A stretch of DNA of 64,000 nucleotides from Streptomyces venezuelae. Lineage in GTDB: Bacteria > Actinomycetota > Actinomycetes > Streptomycetales > Streptomycetaceae. The notes under the pieces are model-generated. The model saw nothing but the letters and a program-made list of their open reading frames with translations, did no database searches and was not told the origin of the DNA. Shown piece by piece: positions 7,750-16,959 of the stretch. A program made the position numbers and the translations under genes. Location: the NCBI RefSeq assembly GCF_008642375.1, contig NZ_CP029194.1:1240001-1304000 (forward strand), in the 5' to 3' direction. Every line of letters starts with the position of its first letter. Positions within the stretch are counted from its first letter, which is position 1.

Positions 7750-9732
7750 CTACCGCTTCACGCGGCTGCGGACCGCGAGCACCGTGAGGCCGATCAAAGC
7801 GGGTTCGAGGATGCGGGAGCTCATCTCGATGTACGTTCCGGCGGTGGTCAGGTCCTGGCCGGAGGAGCGGAACACGACGGAATTGATGACCACCCTCAGG
7901 GCCTTCTCGAACCGCTCGTCCGACAGGCGCCGGCGGTACGGGCCTTCCGGATTGACGGGCTCCGCCTTGTCCGCGGTCAGGGTGATGCTGGTGCCGGTGA
8001 CCTGCCCGGTGCTCCGCGGTTTGGGGTCGTTCTTCGGTACGCCCCACACCATCATCGCCAGTACGGTCGCGGTCATGGCCAGCAGCAGCCAGCAGACGGC
8101 GCGAGTCGCCCGCAGGCCGTATCCGGAGGCCGCCCAGTACAGCAGCAGGAGGGCCCGTTCGCCCCAGGGCGATCGGCGGTCGTGGCGCCGCATCTCCATC
8201 TCGCCGTAGTAGAAGTCGGCCGCTCCGGGCTCGTTCTTCCCGTCCTCGAGGGCCTTGCGCAGCTGACGGTAGACCGGTGCCAGGGCCGCGGGTTCGCGTA
8301 CGTCGGTGCCCGCGGGTGCCGACGTCCAGCCGCCCGTGTACCGCTCGGCGGCGCGCCAGTGGTGTTCCTCGATCAGGGTCCTGCGGCGGGTCCAGTGCAC
8401 GGGCAGCCATCGACGGAGGCGTACTCCCGGGGGCGCTTCGGGGAGGGGGCAATGCCCTTCCAGTCTCAGCTGGTCGAGGTGCACGGTCTCCACGAACAGG
8501 CAGTCGGTCAGGTCGACGTCCGCGAGCAGCAGGTGTGCGGCGTCGGCCCCCCGGAGGGAGGTGACGCGCACCCGGGAGGCGGTGAGACCGGTCTCGTCCG
8601 GCTGTGTGCCGTCGTCCGTGACGAACGGCCGGGAACGGCCCGCGACGCTCACCGGGAACTCCAGGACGGCGTCCTCGAGGTCCACGTCGGCATGACGGAG
8701 CCGGAGCGCCGCCGTGGATGCCCATCGTGTCCGGCGGCAGCGCAGATGCTTCGTCGCCGCCTCGATCGTCACCGCGGACTGGAAGACGGCCTCGGACAGG
8801 TCGAGCAGTCCCGGGAAGACCAGAGGTCCCAGTTGCGCCGTGCGCAGGAAGGTCGCCTTCCGGAAGACGACGTCACCCAGTATCTCCGTCCGGTGGAACT
8901 CCGCGTCTCCCCCGATCGTCACGTCGCGGAACCCCGCACCGAGCTCGAAGTGCGCGTCGTTGAAGGAGACGTCCTGCCCCAGCCTGGCCCCGCCGAAGTC
9001 GGCGGTGTCCTGGAACACCGCCCCGTCGAACCACGCCTTCCGGGCGATGCCCGCCTTCGCGAACGAGACCTCGCGGTGGAACACCGTCCCGTCGAACCAG
9101 CCTTCGCCCGCGACGTCCACCCCGGTGAACCCGGCCAATTCCTGGAATGCGACGCCGGTGAACTCGGCGTTCCCGCCGGTGGTCAGCCCGTCGAAGACCG
9201 CGCGGCCGCCGACCTCCGCCACCTGGAAATGCAGGGCGGCACCGAGGGTGGCCCGGCGGAACCAGACTCCGGCACGCATGTCCGATCCTTCGAACCGGAA
9301 GTCTTCCGCGACCACCGTCTCCCCGAAGCGGGCGTCCGCCCCGAAGCGGGTCGCACGGAAGCAGACGCCGCCGTCGAAGCGCGCTCCTCCGAAGGACGCC
9401 TCATCGGCGAAGTCGACCTGGTCGAACAGCACGTCCCCGCTGAACTGCGCCTCGTCGAAATCGGCACGACCCACGAGGTGCCGGCCGCTCGCCGGGTCCC
9501 GAAGGGCGGCGAGGAGTTCGTCCAGAAGGGCCTGCGTGAAGGGCGTGCCCCGGTGGTCCAGGTCCGCGCCGGGGGACAGCGCGGCGTGGTGCGCTGCGCG
9601 CTGGGCGGCGTCGAGGTGCGCCAGGCACGCCGTGTGGGGTTCGGTCCTGCGTCCGCGGCACCGGCCCGTGGCGTCGAGGTGGTCGCACTGCGGCCAGTCG
9701 GGCCCCTCGGTCGCCGCGGCATTCGACGGCAT
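7750..9732 (-). CDS. Membrane-anchored pentapeptide-repeat protein
   Basis: A 660-residue protein. An N-terminal Cys/His-rich stretch (CDHLDATGRC, then further C and H) could bind a metal. Residues of about 90-330 are pentapeptide-like repeats with F or A every fifth position (for example ADFDEAQFSGDVLFDQVDF), which fold as a four-sided beta-helix; a second shorter set follows near residue 400. Near the C-terminus a hydrophobic segment (AVCWLLLAMTATVLAMMVWG) and a final one (ILEPALIGLTVLAV) anchor it in the membrane. Function unknown; it may act as a scaffold or effector with its neighbours. The annotated ATG has no ribosome-binding site. In frame, 27 codons upstream, an ATC at 9813 follows a perfect AAGGAG, so translation may begin there. 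It lies 111 bases after the esterase gene in the same direction. Confidence 0.85.
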   Translation of the reverse strand: MPSNAAATEGPDWPQCDHLDATGRCRGRRTEPHTACLAHLDAAQRAAHHAALSPGADLDHRGTPFTQALLDELLAALRDPASGRHLVGRADFDEAQFSGDVLFDQVDFADEASFGGARFDGGVCFRATRFGADARFGETVVAEDFRFEGSDMRAGVWFRRATLGAALHFQVAEVGGRAVFDGLTTGGNAEFTGVAFQELAGFTGVDVAGEGWFDGTVFHREVSFAKAGIARKAWFDGAVFQDTADFGGARLGQDVSFNDAHFELGAGFRDVTIGGDAEFHRTEILGDVVFRKATFLRTAQLGPLVFPGLLDLSEAVFQSAVTIEAATKHLRCRRTRWASTAALRLRHADVDLEDAVLEFPVSVAGRSRPFVTDDGTQPDETGLTASRVRVTSLRGADAAHLLLADVDLTDCLFVETVHLDQLRLEGHCPLPEAPPGVRLRRWLPVHWTRRRTLIEEHHWRAAERYTGGWTSAPAGTDVREPAALAPVYRQLRKALEDGKNEPGAADFYYGEMEMRRHDRRSPWGERALLLLYWAASGYGLRATRAVCWLLLAMTATVLAMMVWGVPKNDPKPRSTGQVTGTSITLTADKAEPVNPEGPYRRRLSDERFEKALRVVINSVVFRSSGQDLTTAGTYIEMSSRILEPALIGLTVLAVRSRVKR

Positions 9733-9813
9733 GGCAATCGACGGCGTGACGTTCGGAGCCGTGGCGATCGGAGCCGTGGCGATCGACGGCGTGGCGTCGG
9801 GTGGCGTGGCGAT

Positions 9814-9826
9814 GTCTGCGCTCCTT
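9814..9826 (-). promoter_or_regulatory. Orphan Shine-Dalgarno site before an in-frame ATC codon
   Basis: AAGGAG (complement of 9821-9826) stands seven bases before an ATC codon at 9813-9811 that is in frame with the pentapeptide-repeat gene. No ATG, GTG or TTG lies at the expected distance. The intervening 27 codons encode a Thr/Pro/Ala-rich repeat built from copies near gatcgccacg on that strand. Confidence 0.5.
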
Positions 9827-9843
9827 CGGCTGCGGGTGGCGAC

Positions 9844-11250
9844 TCAGCGGGCGAAGAGGGTCACGACTTTGCGGTCGGCCCGGTGCGGTCCGTCCGCCAT
9901 GGCCTGCACCACCCATTTCCCCGGGCCGGCTTCCAGTTCCGCCCGGAACAGGTCCGACCCGGTCGCGGTGAAGACGACCGGCTGCTTGCCCGGCCGCCCG
10001 ACGCGCCACCACTCCGCGCGCACGTTCCGCTCCTGGAGGCCGGTGCCCACGACGGAGACCTTGAACGGTTCGCCGGCGAGTGCCGTGTCGGGGGCGAAGA
10101 GGGAGATCTGTTCGTCTCCGGCGAGCATGCCGCCCGGCGGATCGCCTTTCCGGATGGCGGTGAGGATCTCCCCGACAGCGGCGGCGCTCGCCAGGTCGGC
10201 GTGCCGGCACTCGATCCAGCGCATGGCCGTCTCGTCCTGGAGGGCCCAGTCCGCGACGGCCGAATCCTCGGGAACGGTTCCGTCGCCGGGCGCGACGAGG
10301 GTGTCATCGGGCCGTGTGACCAACCGTGCTCCGTCGGAGGAGAGTTGCACGGTCCGTACGGTGGGGAACGCCCGGCTGCCCACCACATGGACCTCGTAGG
10401 GGAGGCGGCCGTCGGTGTCGGTGTGGCGATGCGCCTCGCGCGCCTCCCGGAAGTGCCGGTCCAGGGACAGGGCGTCCTCGACCAGGGCGGTGGGCAGATC
10501 GGGAACGGGATACCGCCGGTCGTCGACGGTGCGGGACCGGCTCTTCCCTTCGACGCGCACCGCTTCGTAGACCGGCAGGAGCTGGGCCACCGACGGCAGC
10601 GTGAGGGCGAGGTCGCGCAAGGCCTCGTTCAGCGGTCCGGCAGTCCCGCCCGGAGCCTCGTCGTCCCCGACCGCGTGGCCGGTCAGGAGCCGGACGGCCT
10701 GCGCCAGGCCCCGCTGGGGCGTCCCCAGCGTGACCAGTGCGCGGGTGGTCTCCCGCCCGCCCGCGCACTCCAGGTAGTGGCGTCCGATCAGCCCTCCCGT
10801 GGAGTGGCAGACGAGCAGGACCTTCGGGTCGTCCGGGCGGTCCGGGTAGTACCGGTCGACCTGCTCGCACCATCGGGCGAGCTCCCGCTGGACCCGTGTC
10901 CTCAGCAGCCCGGCGACGAGGCGGTGGGACAGGCGCCAGTCGTACGGGAAGGGGACGTACTGGTCCTCGACGGGATCGCCGAGCGCGGCGCGCAGGTCCG
11001 GATACCCCATGCAGGAGAGGAGCCCGGGCATCGCGTCCGGTACGGTCAGCAGCTCGTCCGCCGCCAGCCGGAACCGCTCGTCGGGCAGCGCGTCGCCGAG
11101 GCCCGCGGGGAGGGCCAGTTCGGCCAGGGCCGGCGCGGAAGTTCCGGGACCGAGCAGGGCGTCACCTCCCTCGCCCCAGACGTCCCTGCCGTCCCTGCGC
11201 AGCCTGGTGCCGAGAAAGCCCGGTACGAAAACCACGAGGTCGTGCTCCAA
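9844..11250 (-). CDS. LCAT/PGAP1-like alpha/beta-hydrolase (esterase or lipase)
   Basis: A 468-residue alpha/beta-hydrolase resembling lecithin:cholesterol acyltransferase and PGAP1-type esterases. It opens with VVFVPGFLGTRL (oxyanion region), has the family word FPYDWR, a nucleophile elbow CHSTGG (Ser about 150), and a late GDGTVP and CRHADL supplying the acid and base. After about residue 370 a beta-rich domain follows, ending VVTLFAR. There is no signal peptide, so it is likely cytoplasmic and could act on membrane lipids from inside. The TTG start has GGAGG five bases upstream. It lies 52 bases behind the caspase-NACHT gene and upstream of the pentapeptide gene, which suggests a shared operon and a role as effector; the native substrate is unknown. 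Confidence 0.85.
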   Translation of the reverse strand: MEHDLVVFVPGFLGTRLRRDGRDVWGEGGDALLGPGTSAPALAELALPAGLGDALPDERFRLAADELLTVPDAMPGLLSCMGYPDLRAALGDPVEDQYVPFPYDWRLSHRLVAGLLRTRVQRELARWCEQVDRYYPDRPDDPKVLLVCHSTGGLIGRHYLECAGGRETTRALVTLGTPQRGLAQAVRLLTGHAVGDDEAPGGTAGPLNEALRDLALTLPSVAQLLPVYEAVRVEGKSRSRTVDDRRYPVPDLPTALVEDALSLDRHFREAREAHRHTDTDGRLPYEVHVVGSRAFPTVRTVQLSSDGARLVTRPDDTLVAPGDGTVPEDSAVADWALQDETAMRWIECRHADLASAAAVGEILTAIRKGDPPGGMLAGDEQISLFAPDTALAGEPFKVSVVGTGLQERNVRAEWWRVGRPGKQPVVFTATGSDLFRAELEAGPGKWVVQAMADGPHRADRKVVTLFAR

Positions 11251-11302
11251 CGTGTCCTCCTCGATCCTGTGTGCGGTACGGGTGCGGTGCGGGTGCGGTG
11301 GT

Positions 11303-14300
11303 CTAGCCGGGCAACAGGGGGCCGGGCAGCCGGATCAGATCGCAGCGGTCCCTGCCCTGGAGCGCGACGACCAGGCCCGTGGCATCCAGGGCGGCGTCCA
11401 CCGCGTGCACCGTGTATCCCCGCCACGGGACGGTCTGCCCGTGCAGCCACCTCCGGGTCGTCACGTCCCAGACCCGCAGGGCCGTCCGTTCGTCGCACAC
11501 CAGCAGGACGGGGCGCTCCGGAGGCCCGGCGAAGGCCAGCGCCGTCACCTTGGAGACCTCGCCCGGCAGCCGCAGGGGGGCCAGCCCGAATCCGGCCGAG
11601 CAGTCCTTCACGTAGACGCCGCCGTCCGCCCAGGCCAGGACGGGGAACGACTCCTCGTCCTCGGGGTCGTACCGCTCCCCCAGCGTCAGATGGGCCTCGC
11701 GCATGGACGTGAGGGGATGCTCCGTCGCACGGCGCTCGTCGCCGTCCCTCCACAGCCGCAGGCCGTCGCTGAGGTCGGTGGCCAGCCAGTACGTCCCGTC
11801 CCGCATGACTCCGGCGTCGACGCCGACGCACTGCAGCCCCACCCACGCCGGTTTCCCGTCGCTCCAGCCGCCGGAGCCGTCCGCCGGCATCTGGGCGTGG
11901 ACGACGCTCCCTCCGTCCGGGACACAGAGCCGGATCCTGGCCGACGAGGGGTCGACGACGAGCCCGAGGGACCGCACCTGCTCCCCGGTGTCCCCTCCGA
12001 GCCGGAGGTCGTACCGGGCCTCGACGGACAGGTCCACCTCGGACAGCCGCCACATCCGCACGGTGCGCTCCGCGGCGGCGACGACCGCCCACCCGCCCTC
12101 GGTATGCACCGCCGCCACGGCCGTCACGAGCTTCTGGTGGGTGAGCGTGGTGACGGGGGCGACGGCCGGGGCGCCCGGGACCGGACGGGACACCAGGACG
12201 CGGTCGCCCCAGGTGCGGCACAGGAGCGGTGGCCCGTGCGGCGCCTCGGCCAGCACGACCGCCGGTCTCTGGTTGCTCGCGCGCCGCCGGGTCCCGTGGC
12301 CGGTGTCCAGCGCCGAGGCCACGTCGAGCATGCGGATGTCGGGGCCGTCGGCGACGGCGAGAAGCCCCCGGCCGTGGGGCTCGAAGGCCATGGCTCCGTC
12401 GCGGGGCGCGGCCAGCTGGAAGGCGGCTTCCCGCCGCGTCCCGCCGACGGCCCAGACGCGGACGGTCACCTCCTCGTAGCCGGCGATGAGGAGGTCGTCG
12501 TCATGGCGCCCGAAGGCGAGCCCCCGGGCAGGGGATTCGAGTTCCCGGACGAGCCGTACCGTGGGTGGCGCGAGGGGCGCCGCCGGGTCCGTCTCGCAGC
12601 GCCAGACCCGTATGCGCCGTCCGTCGGCGACCGCGATCCAGCCGCGCCGCGCCTCGCCGTGAGTCCGTTCTGCCGACGGTCCGTGTCCTGCCCCGGAGGG
12701 CAACGGCTCGGCGAACGCCGTGGCGGCCCGGGCGGGGGCGTCGAGTGTCCCGAGATCCGTCGGTGTCCGAAGGAGCCTGTCGGCCCCCGTGGCGGCCGGC
12801 TGCACCTCGAACAGCTCGGCGCCGCTTCCGGCGGCCAGGACGAACAGCCGGGAGCCCATGGGCAGGGCGGCGAGCCGGTCGACGTCCAGGTGGCGGATGT
12901 CCGTCAGGGGACTGCCGTGCCGGGGCAGGTCGCTCTTCCAGGACCACATCCACATCCGCCGCCCGTCCGCCGCGAGGACGACGGTCTCCGAAGCGCGCTC
13001 GCCGGCGGCCAGGGCTCCCACCGCGCCGCCCCAGCGGTAGACGTGGTCGGGCAGCCGGGATCCGGAGCTCCAGAAGTAGACGGCCCCGGCGTCCCGGGCG
13101 ACGGTCGTCCGGTGCTGTCCCGTCCCCACCTCCCGGGCCTCGGTCAGGGCGCTCTCCCGTTCGCCCGACGGTCCCCGGGCACGGCGGGTCATCAGCCGGG
13201 CGCCCGTCTCCGGGTGCAGGACCAGGAGTTCCCCGCGTCCGCCCGCGGTCAGCGTGTCCCCGAGCAGGGGGTCGGCCGCCCCCGTACGGGCGCGCCAGCT
13301 CAGCGCCACGGCCCCGCCCTGGGGAGCGGCGCGCCGCCATTCCACCGGCTCGGGACTCAGGTCCGTCCAGTACTCCTGCCACGGGAGGAATCCGTCGGTC
13401 CCCGCCAGCGCCCGGTAGGCCCCGTCCCGATGGCTGACGAAGGCGGTGGCCCTCATCAGCGCCTTGCGGGCCAGCAGGGCGTCCGGGGAGGGCGGGAACG
13501 ACGACGAGCCGAAGGAGCCGGCGACCCGCCCGTAGAGGGCGGCCTCGTCGCAGTCCCTGGCGAGGGCGGCCGCGAAGGGGAGCATCACGTCCGGGTCGGT
13601 CCGCAGCAGGAAGTCCACGTCCTCGAAGAGGCCGTACAGCTCATCCGGCCCTGCCTGCGCGGCATGGGATCCCAGGTAGGCGGCGGTGTACGCGTCCGCG
13701 TCGCTCCAGTCGCCCGTGACCTGGGCGCGCAGTGCCTCAAGGACCTTCCGGTGGGCTTCCTTGGTACTGAGCCCCGCGCCGGTGAGGAAGAACTCACCGT
13801 AGCTCGGGTGGGCCAGCTGATGGATCGTGTACGCCCTGCTGTCACCGTGCCGAGCCGTCTGTACGGTGACGATGCCGCCGCCGGCTCTCCCGCACACCTC
13901 CCGCAGGTCGCCGAGGGTGAGCTCCGAAGTGTCCGGGTCCCGCAGGGCGTTGGCCATGGACAGCCAGGTCCGCCCCGGTGGCAGGCCCGGTCCTTGGAGC
14001 ACGGCCAGGGCGCGGAGGACTTCGTGCGCGCGTCCCGCGCCCCGCTGCCCCTGGAGGTGGCGCACCTCCTCGGTGAGCCGCTCGTGCAGGTCCATGCCGC
14101 CGGACCTCATCCAGGAGGCCGCCTCCTGCTCGGTGACGGCCCGGGACCGGCGGGCGAGTTCCGCCGCGGCCAGCCGTGCCACGAGGAACGAGCCGTGGCT
14201 GCCGTCGGCGATGAGCCGGGCGGTCGTGTCCCTGCTCTCGGTCCTGTCGCGCCCCTGGTAGGGGGAGCCTTCCGTGTCGAGCACCGACAGGGCCATGTCG

Positions 14301-15844
14301 GTGATGCTCCGGCGTGCCTCCTCGTCGTCCCCGAGGACCACGGGGCCGACGCTCTGGTCCAGCGTGTCCAGGAGCGACTCCTCGTCGGTGGGCGCGGTGG
14401 TACGTCTCCTGGGCTGCGCCCGGGTGCCCACGACGACGCGGACGCCCGCGAGGCCTGCCAGCGGGTTGAGCAGGTGCCGGGCGATCTCGTGCGCCTGGTC
14501 CGGCAGCGCCTCGTCGAGAGCGTCGAAGAGCAGGTTGAGGGAGCCGACCCTGGTCACGAGGGTGTCGACGGCGCGGCAGCACTGCTCCGGGGTGACCGGC
14601 CCTTCCGAGGACGGTGGCGCCTCCATCTCCTCGAAGTGCGACAGCACCTGCCACAGGGCGGTGGTCAGCGAGTGGACCGAGCGGCCCCGGCAGCTCAGGG
14701 CGGCGTGCACCGTGCCGGTCCTCGGCAGGGTCGCGGGATCGGTCTCCGCACCGAGGGTCTCCCGCCGTTCCGACGTCGAGGTCAGGGCGATGCGCCCGAG
14801 CAGAGCGGTCTTCCCCGTCCCCGCCAGGCCCGTCACGGCGAGCAGCCCCTGCGGGTGGGTGTCCATCCACCGGACGATCCGCGCCAGGGCGCGCTGCCTG
14901 CCCGCGAAGTGGCGGCGGAGATGCCCGTCCTCGCCGAGCCCGAACTGGTCGGTCTCGTCCCAGGGTTTGCGTCCCACGAGCGTCGCGGGGGTGTAGATGC
15001 GGCGCTCGCCGTCCCGGAAGTGCGGGTTGAGGAGGAAGCTGTTGGGGAGCGAGCGGACCTCGGTGAAGCCCGGGCGCTGCGCGGGCTCGTCCAGGCCGGA
15101 GGCCGCCGCTTCGGCGTCCACCGCGTCCCGCAGGTACGGCAGGGGCAGGTAGAGGGCCGAGGTCTCGAAGGGGCGGGCGTGGTCCGGTGCGACGAACTCC
15201 GGCTTGACCAGGGCCTCCTTCAGCCACTTCACCCAGCGGCCTTCGGCGACCTGCGCATCGAACCCCGAGGTGCCGATGACGGCGAAGCCGGCCTGCCGGT
15301 GCTGCCGCGCCCAGTTCACGCTCCGCTGCTCCAGACCGAGCGCGTGACGCAGAGCGGCGGTGAGGTTGTCGTGGGAGGAGCAGGCGTCGATGATCAGCAG
15401 GGTGTCGGTCTCGCAGTCGGGACGCAGCAGACGGTCCACCAGATCGGTGAGCGGCAGGGCCCGTTCCGGATCGAAGCGGCCGGACTCCCAGCTGTCGGCG
15501 CAGGCGAGGAAGTACCCCCCGGGTCCCCGGTGGACGCCGTGGCCCGTCCAGTAGAGGATCTTGCGCTCGGCGTCGTGGGCGAGGAAGTCCGCAAGACCGT
15601 CCCCGAGTCGCCTACGCGTGGCCCCTCCCCGGTCGAGGGCGAGGTGGTCCCCGAAGCCCAGCTGCTCACGGGCGATGCCGGCGAACTCGTCGCGGACGTC
15701 CGCCAGATACGGCCGCCCCAGCTCCTGCCGCCTGCCCTCCTCGGGATGCGCGTAGGCGGACACCGCCACGGTGCCCACCAACGACGCGTGCCGGCGCGCG
15801 GACTTGACCATCGACAGGTGGGTTCCCACATCACTCCGTATCAT
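11303..15844 (-). CDS. Caspase-NACHT/STAND ATPase-beta-propeller protein
   Basis: A protein of about 1513 residues with NLR-like architecture. Counted from the ATG at 15844, residues 10-210 form a caspase-like (C14) peptidase with the His in YWTGHGV (about 99) and Cys in IIDACSSHD (about 153). A P-loop ATPase follows with Walker A GLAGTGKTALLG (about 338) and Walker B LLFDALDEA (about 440), then a helical region. From about residue 820 the rest is repeated WD-like beta-propeller blades, probably the sensor. In known relatives the sensor triggers ATPase assembly and peptidase activity; the target here is unknown. Start choice is uncertain: a TTG at 15880, this ATG and an ATG at 15811 all lack good ribosome-binding sites. 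It heads a leftward operon with an esterase and a pentapeptide-repeat protein and is divergent from a Nudix-like gene. Confidence 0.9.
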   Translation of the reverse strand: MIRSDVGTHLSMVKSARRHASLVGTVAVSAYAHPEEGRRQELGRPYLADVRDEFAGIAREQLGFGDHLALDRGGATRRRLGDGLADFLAHDAERKILYWTGHGVHRGPGGYFLACADSWESGRFDPERALPLTDLVDRLLRPDCETDTLLIIDACSSHDNLTAALRHALGLEQRSVNWARQHRQAGFAVIGTSGFDAQVAEGRWVKWLKEALVKPEFVAPDHARPFETSALYLPLPYLRDAVDAEAAASGLDEPAQRPGFTEVRSLPNSFLLNPHFRDGERRIYTPATLVGRKPWDETDQFGLGEDGHLRRHFAGRQRALARIVRWMDTHPQGLLAVTGLAGTGKTALLGRIALTSTSERRETLGAETDPATLPRTGTVHAALSCRGRSVHSLTTALWQVLSHFEEMEAPPSSEGPVTPEQCCRAVDTLVTRVGSLNLLFDALDEALPDQAHEIARHLLNPLAGLAGVRVVVGTRAQPRRRTTAPTDEESLLDTLDQSVGPVVLGDDEEARRSITDMALSVLDTEGSPYQGRDRTESRDTTARLIADGSHGSFLVARLAAAELARRSRAVTEQEAASWMRSGGMDLHERLTEEVRHLQGQRGAGRAHEVLRALAVLQGPGLPPGRTWLSMANALRDPDTSELTLGDLREVCGRAGGGIVTVQTARHGDSRAYTIHQLAHPSYGEFFLTGAGLSTKEAHRKVLEALRAQVTGDWSDADAYTAAYLGSHAAQAGPDELYGLFEDVDFLLRTDPDVMLPFAAALARDCDEAALYGRVAGSFGSSSFPPSPDALLARKALMRATAFVSHRDGAYRALAGTDGFLPWQEYWTDLSPEPVEWRRAAPQGGAVALSWRARTGAADPLLGDTLTAGGRGELLVLHPETGARLMTRRARGPSGERESALTEAREVGTGQHRTTVARDAGAVYFWSSGSRLPDHVYRWGGAVGALAAGERASETVVLAADGRRMWMWSWKSDLPRHGSPLTDIRHLDVDRLAALPMGSRLFVLAAGSGAELFEVQPAATGADRLLRTPTDLGTLDAPARAATAFAEPLPSGAGHGPSAERTHGEARRGWIAVADGRRIRVWRCETDPAAPLAPPTVRLVRELESPARGLAFGRHDDDLLIAGYEEVTVRVWAVGGTRREAAFQLAAPRDGAMAFEPHGRGLLAVADGPDIRMLDVASALDTGHGTRRRASNQRPAVVLAEAPHGPPLLCRTWGDRVLVSRPVPGAPAVAPVTTLTHQKLVTAVAAVHTEGGWAVVAAAERTVRMWRLSEVDLSVEARYDLRLGGDTGEQVRSLGLVVDPSSARIRLCVPDGGSVVHAQMPADGSGGWSDGKPAWVGLQCVGVDAGVMRDGTYWLATDLSDGLRLWRDGDERRATEHPLTSMREAHLTLGERYDPEDEESFPVLAWADGGVYVKDCSAGFGLAPLRLPGEVSKVTALAFAGPPERPVLLVCDERTALRVWDVTTRRWLHGQTVPWRGYTVHAVDAALDATGLVVALQGRDRCDLIRLPGPLLPG

Positions 15845-15907
15845 GAAGGTGTCTGCGGCAATGGCTCTGGCCTGTGCCAATGGAGCTTACTTGAGGGGAA
15901 GTTGACG

Positions 15908-16900
15908 ATGAACAGGGACAGGTTCACCGTGGTCTCCCGGGAGACCGGCTGTCACATCTACGAGGGTGACGGCACCCGTCCCATCCTGGAGGAGAACGTC
16001 CGCGTCAAGTACCGGCCGCAGCGCGTGGAGTTCCCCGTGGAGATCGCCGACTGGCGGCACGCCATCGAGGCGGAGGAACTGCGCAAGGCCGCGCGCGGGT
16101 TGCCGCATCGCTGGAACAACGACCGATTCGCCGTGGAGCGGGTGGTCCTGACGCGGACCCATGTGGAGGAGGTCGCCGTGGTCTCCCTCTCCCTCCAGGA
16201 CGCCGACTACTACGACTTCCTCACCACGTCCCTCAACCTCGGGCGCCGGCAGGAGAACGGCCGGACCCTGCGCGAGCAGTACCTGGAGAGCCAGGACCCG
16301 GTCCACGCGCCGGCCTGGATGAACTGCAGCTTCGGGGTCAACGTGGCGGTGGAGACCGGCAAGGACGGGAAGATGCTGTTCTCCCGTCGCAGCAGCCATG
16401 TGGCCGGGCCTAACAGTTCGCGGTGGAACTCTTCCGCCAACGAAGGCCTGGCCCGCAAGCACGACCTCCCCGAGGACGCCCGTCCGATCAGCCTCCACGC
16501 CGTGGCCCGGCGGGCCCTCCAGGAAGAACTCGCCGTCCACGCCACCGACGCGCTCGACCTCGAACTCCTCGGCTTCGGCCTGGATCTGGACAACCACCAG
16601 TGGGCGGCCTTCTTCCGCGCGGTGCTGCCCGACCTCGACGAGGAGGCCCTGCGGCTCCGCTGGACGCGGGGCGTCACCGACAAGTGGGAGCACGACCGCT
16701 TCGAGTTCGTCCCCGCCGACCCGGTCTCCGTACTCGGTTTCATCGCCGACCAGCCGGAGGACCGGTGGTCCCCCTGCGCACCGGCCCTCTTCTACCTCGC
16801 GCTGGTCCGCGGTGCCGTACGCCGCGAGGGGGGCGACCCCGCCGCCCGCTTCCTGGTCGAGAGGGCCGAACAGGAAGTCATCGCGGCCAGGAACCTGTGA
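15908..16900 (+). CDS. Nudix-like protein of unknown function, divergent from the caspase-NACHT gene
   Basis: A 330-residue soluble protein that I do not recognise as a named family. The C-terminal half resembles a Nudix hydrolase: LHAVARRALQEELAV fits the helix of the Nudix box (REUxEExGU pattern) with both acidic residues kept, but the glycine before the helix is not in its usual place, and a WEHDRFEFVP stretch follows. Nudix enzymes hydrolyse nucleoside diphosphate derivatives, and some degenerate members are ligand sensors. The ATG at 15908 has a strong GAGGGGA eight bases upstream. It sits 63 bases from the head of the caspase-NACHT gene on the opposite strand, so the two probably share a control region. 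The first 150 residues have no recognisable motif. Confidence 0.8.
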   Translation: MNRDRFTVVSRETGCHIYEGDGTRPILEENVRVKYRPQRVEFPVEIADWRHAIEAEELRKAARGLPHRWNNDRFAVERVVLTRTHVEEVAVVSLSLQDADYYDFLTTSLNLGRRQENGRTLREQYLESQDPVHAPAWMNCSFGVNVAVETGKDGKMLFSRRSSHVAGPNSSRWNSSANEGLARKHDLPEDARPISLHAVARRALQEELAVHATDALDLELLGFGLDLDNHQWAAFFRAVLPDLDEEALRLRWTRGVTDKWEHDRFEFVPADPVSVLGFIADQPEDRWSPCAPALFYLALVRGAVRREGGDPAARFLVERAEQEVIAARNL

Positions 16901-16959
16901 GCGGGTTGCGCGCGTGACGGGCCCGCCCCCGCCAGGCCGGCCCTGACGCGGCCGATCAC

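Noticed and set aside
8182..15907. Very long plus-strand open frames opposite the pentapeptide, esterase and caspase-NACHT genes
   Set aside because: No recognisable domains and biased composition; the minus-strand genes carry intact catalytic motifs. Only the part from 15908, after a strong ribosome-binding site, is a real gene.
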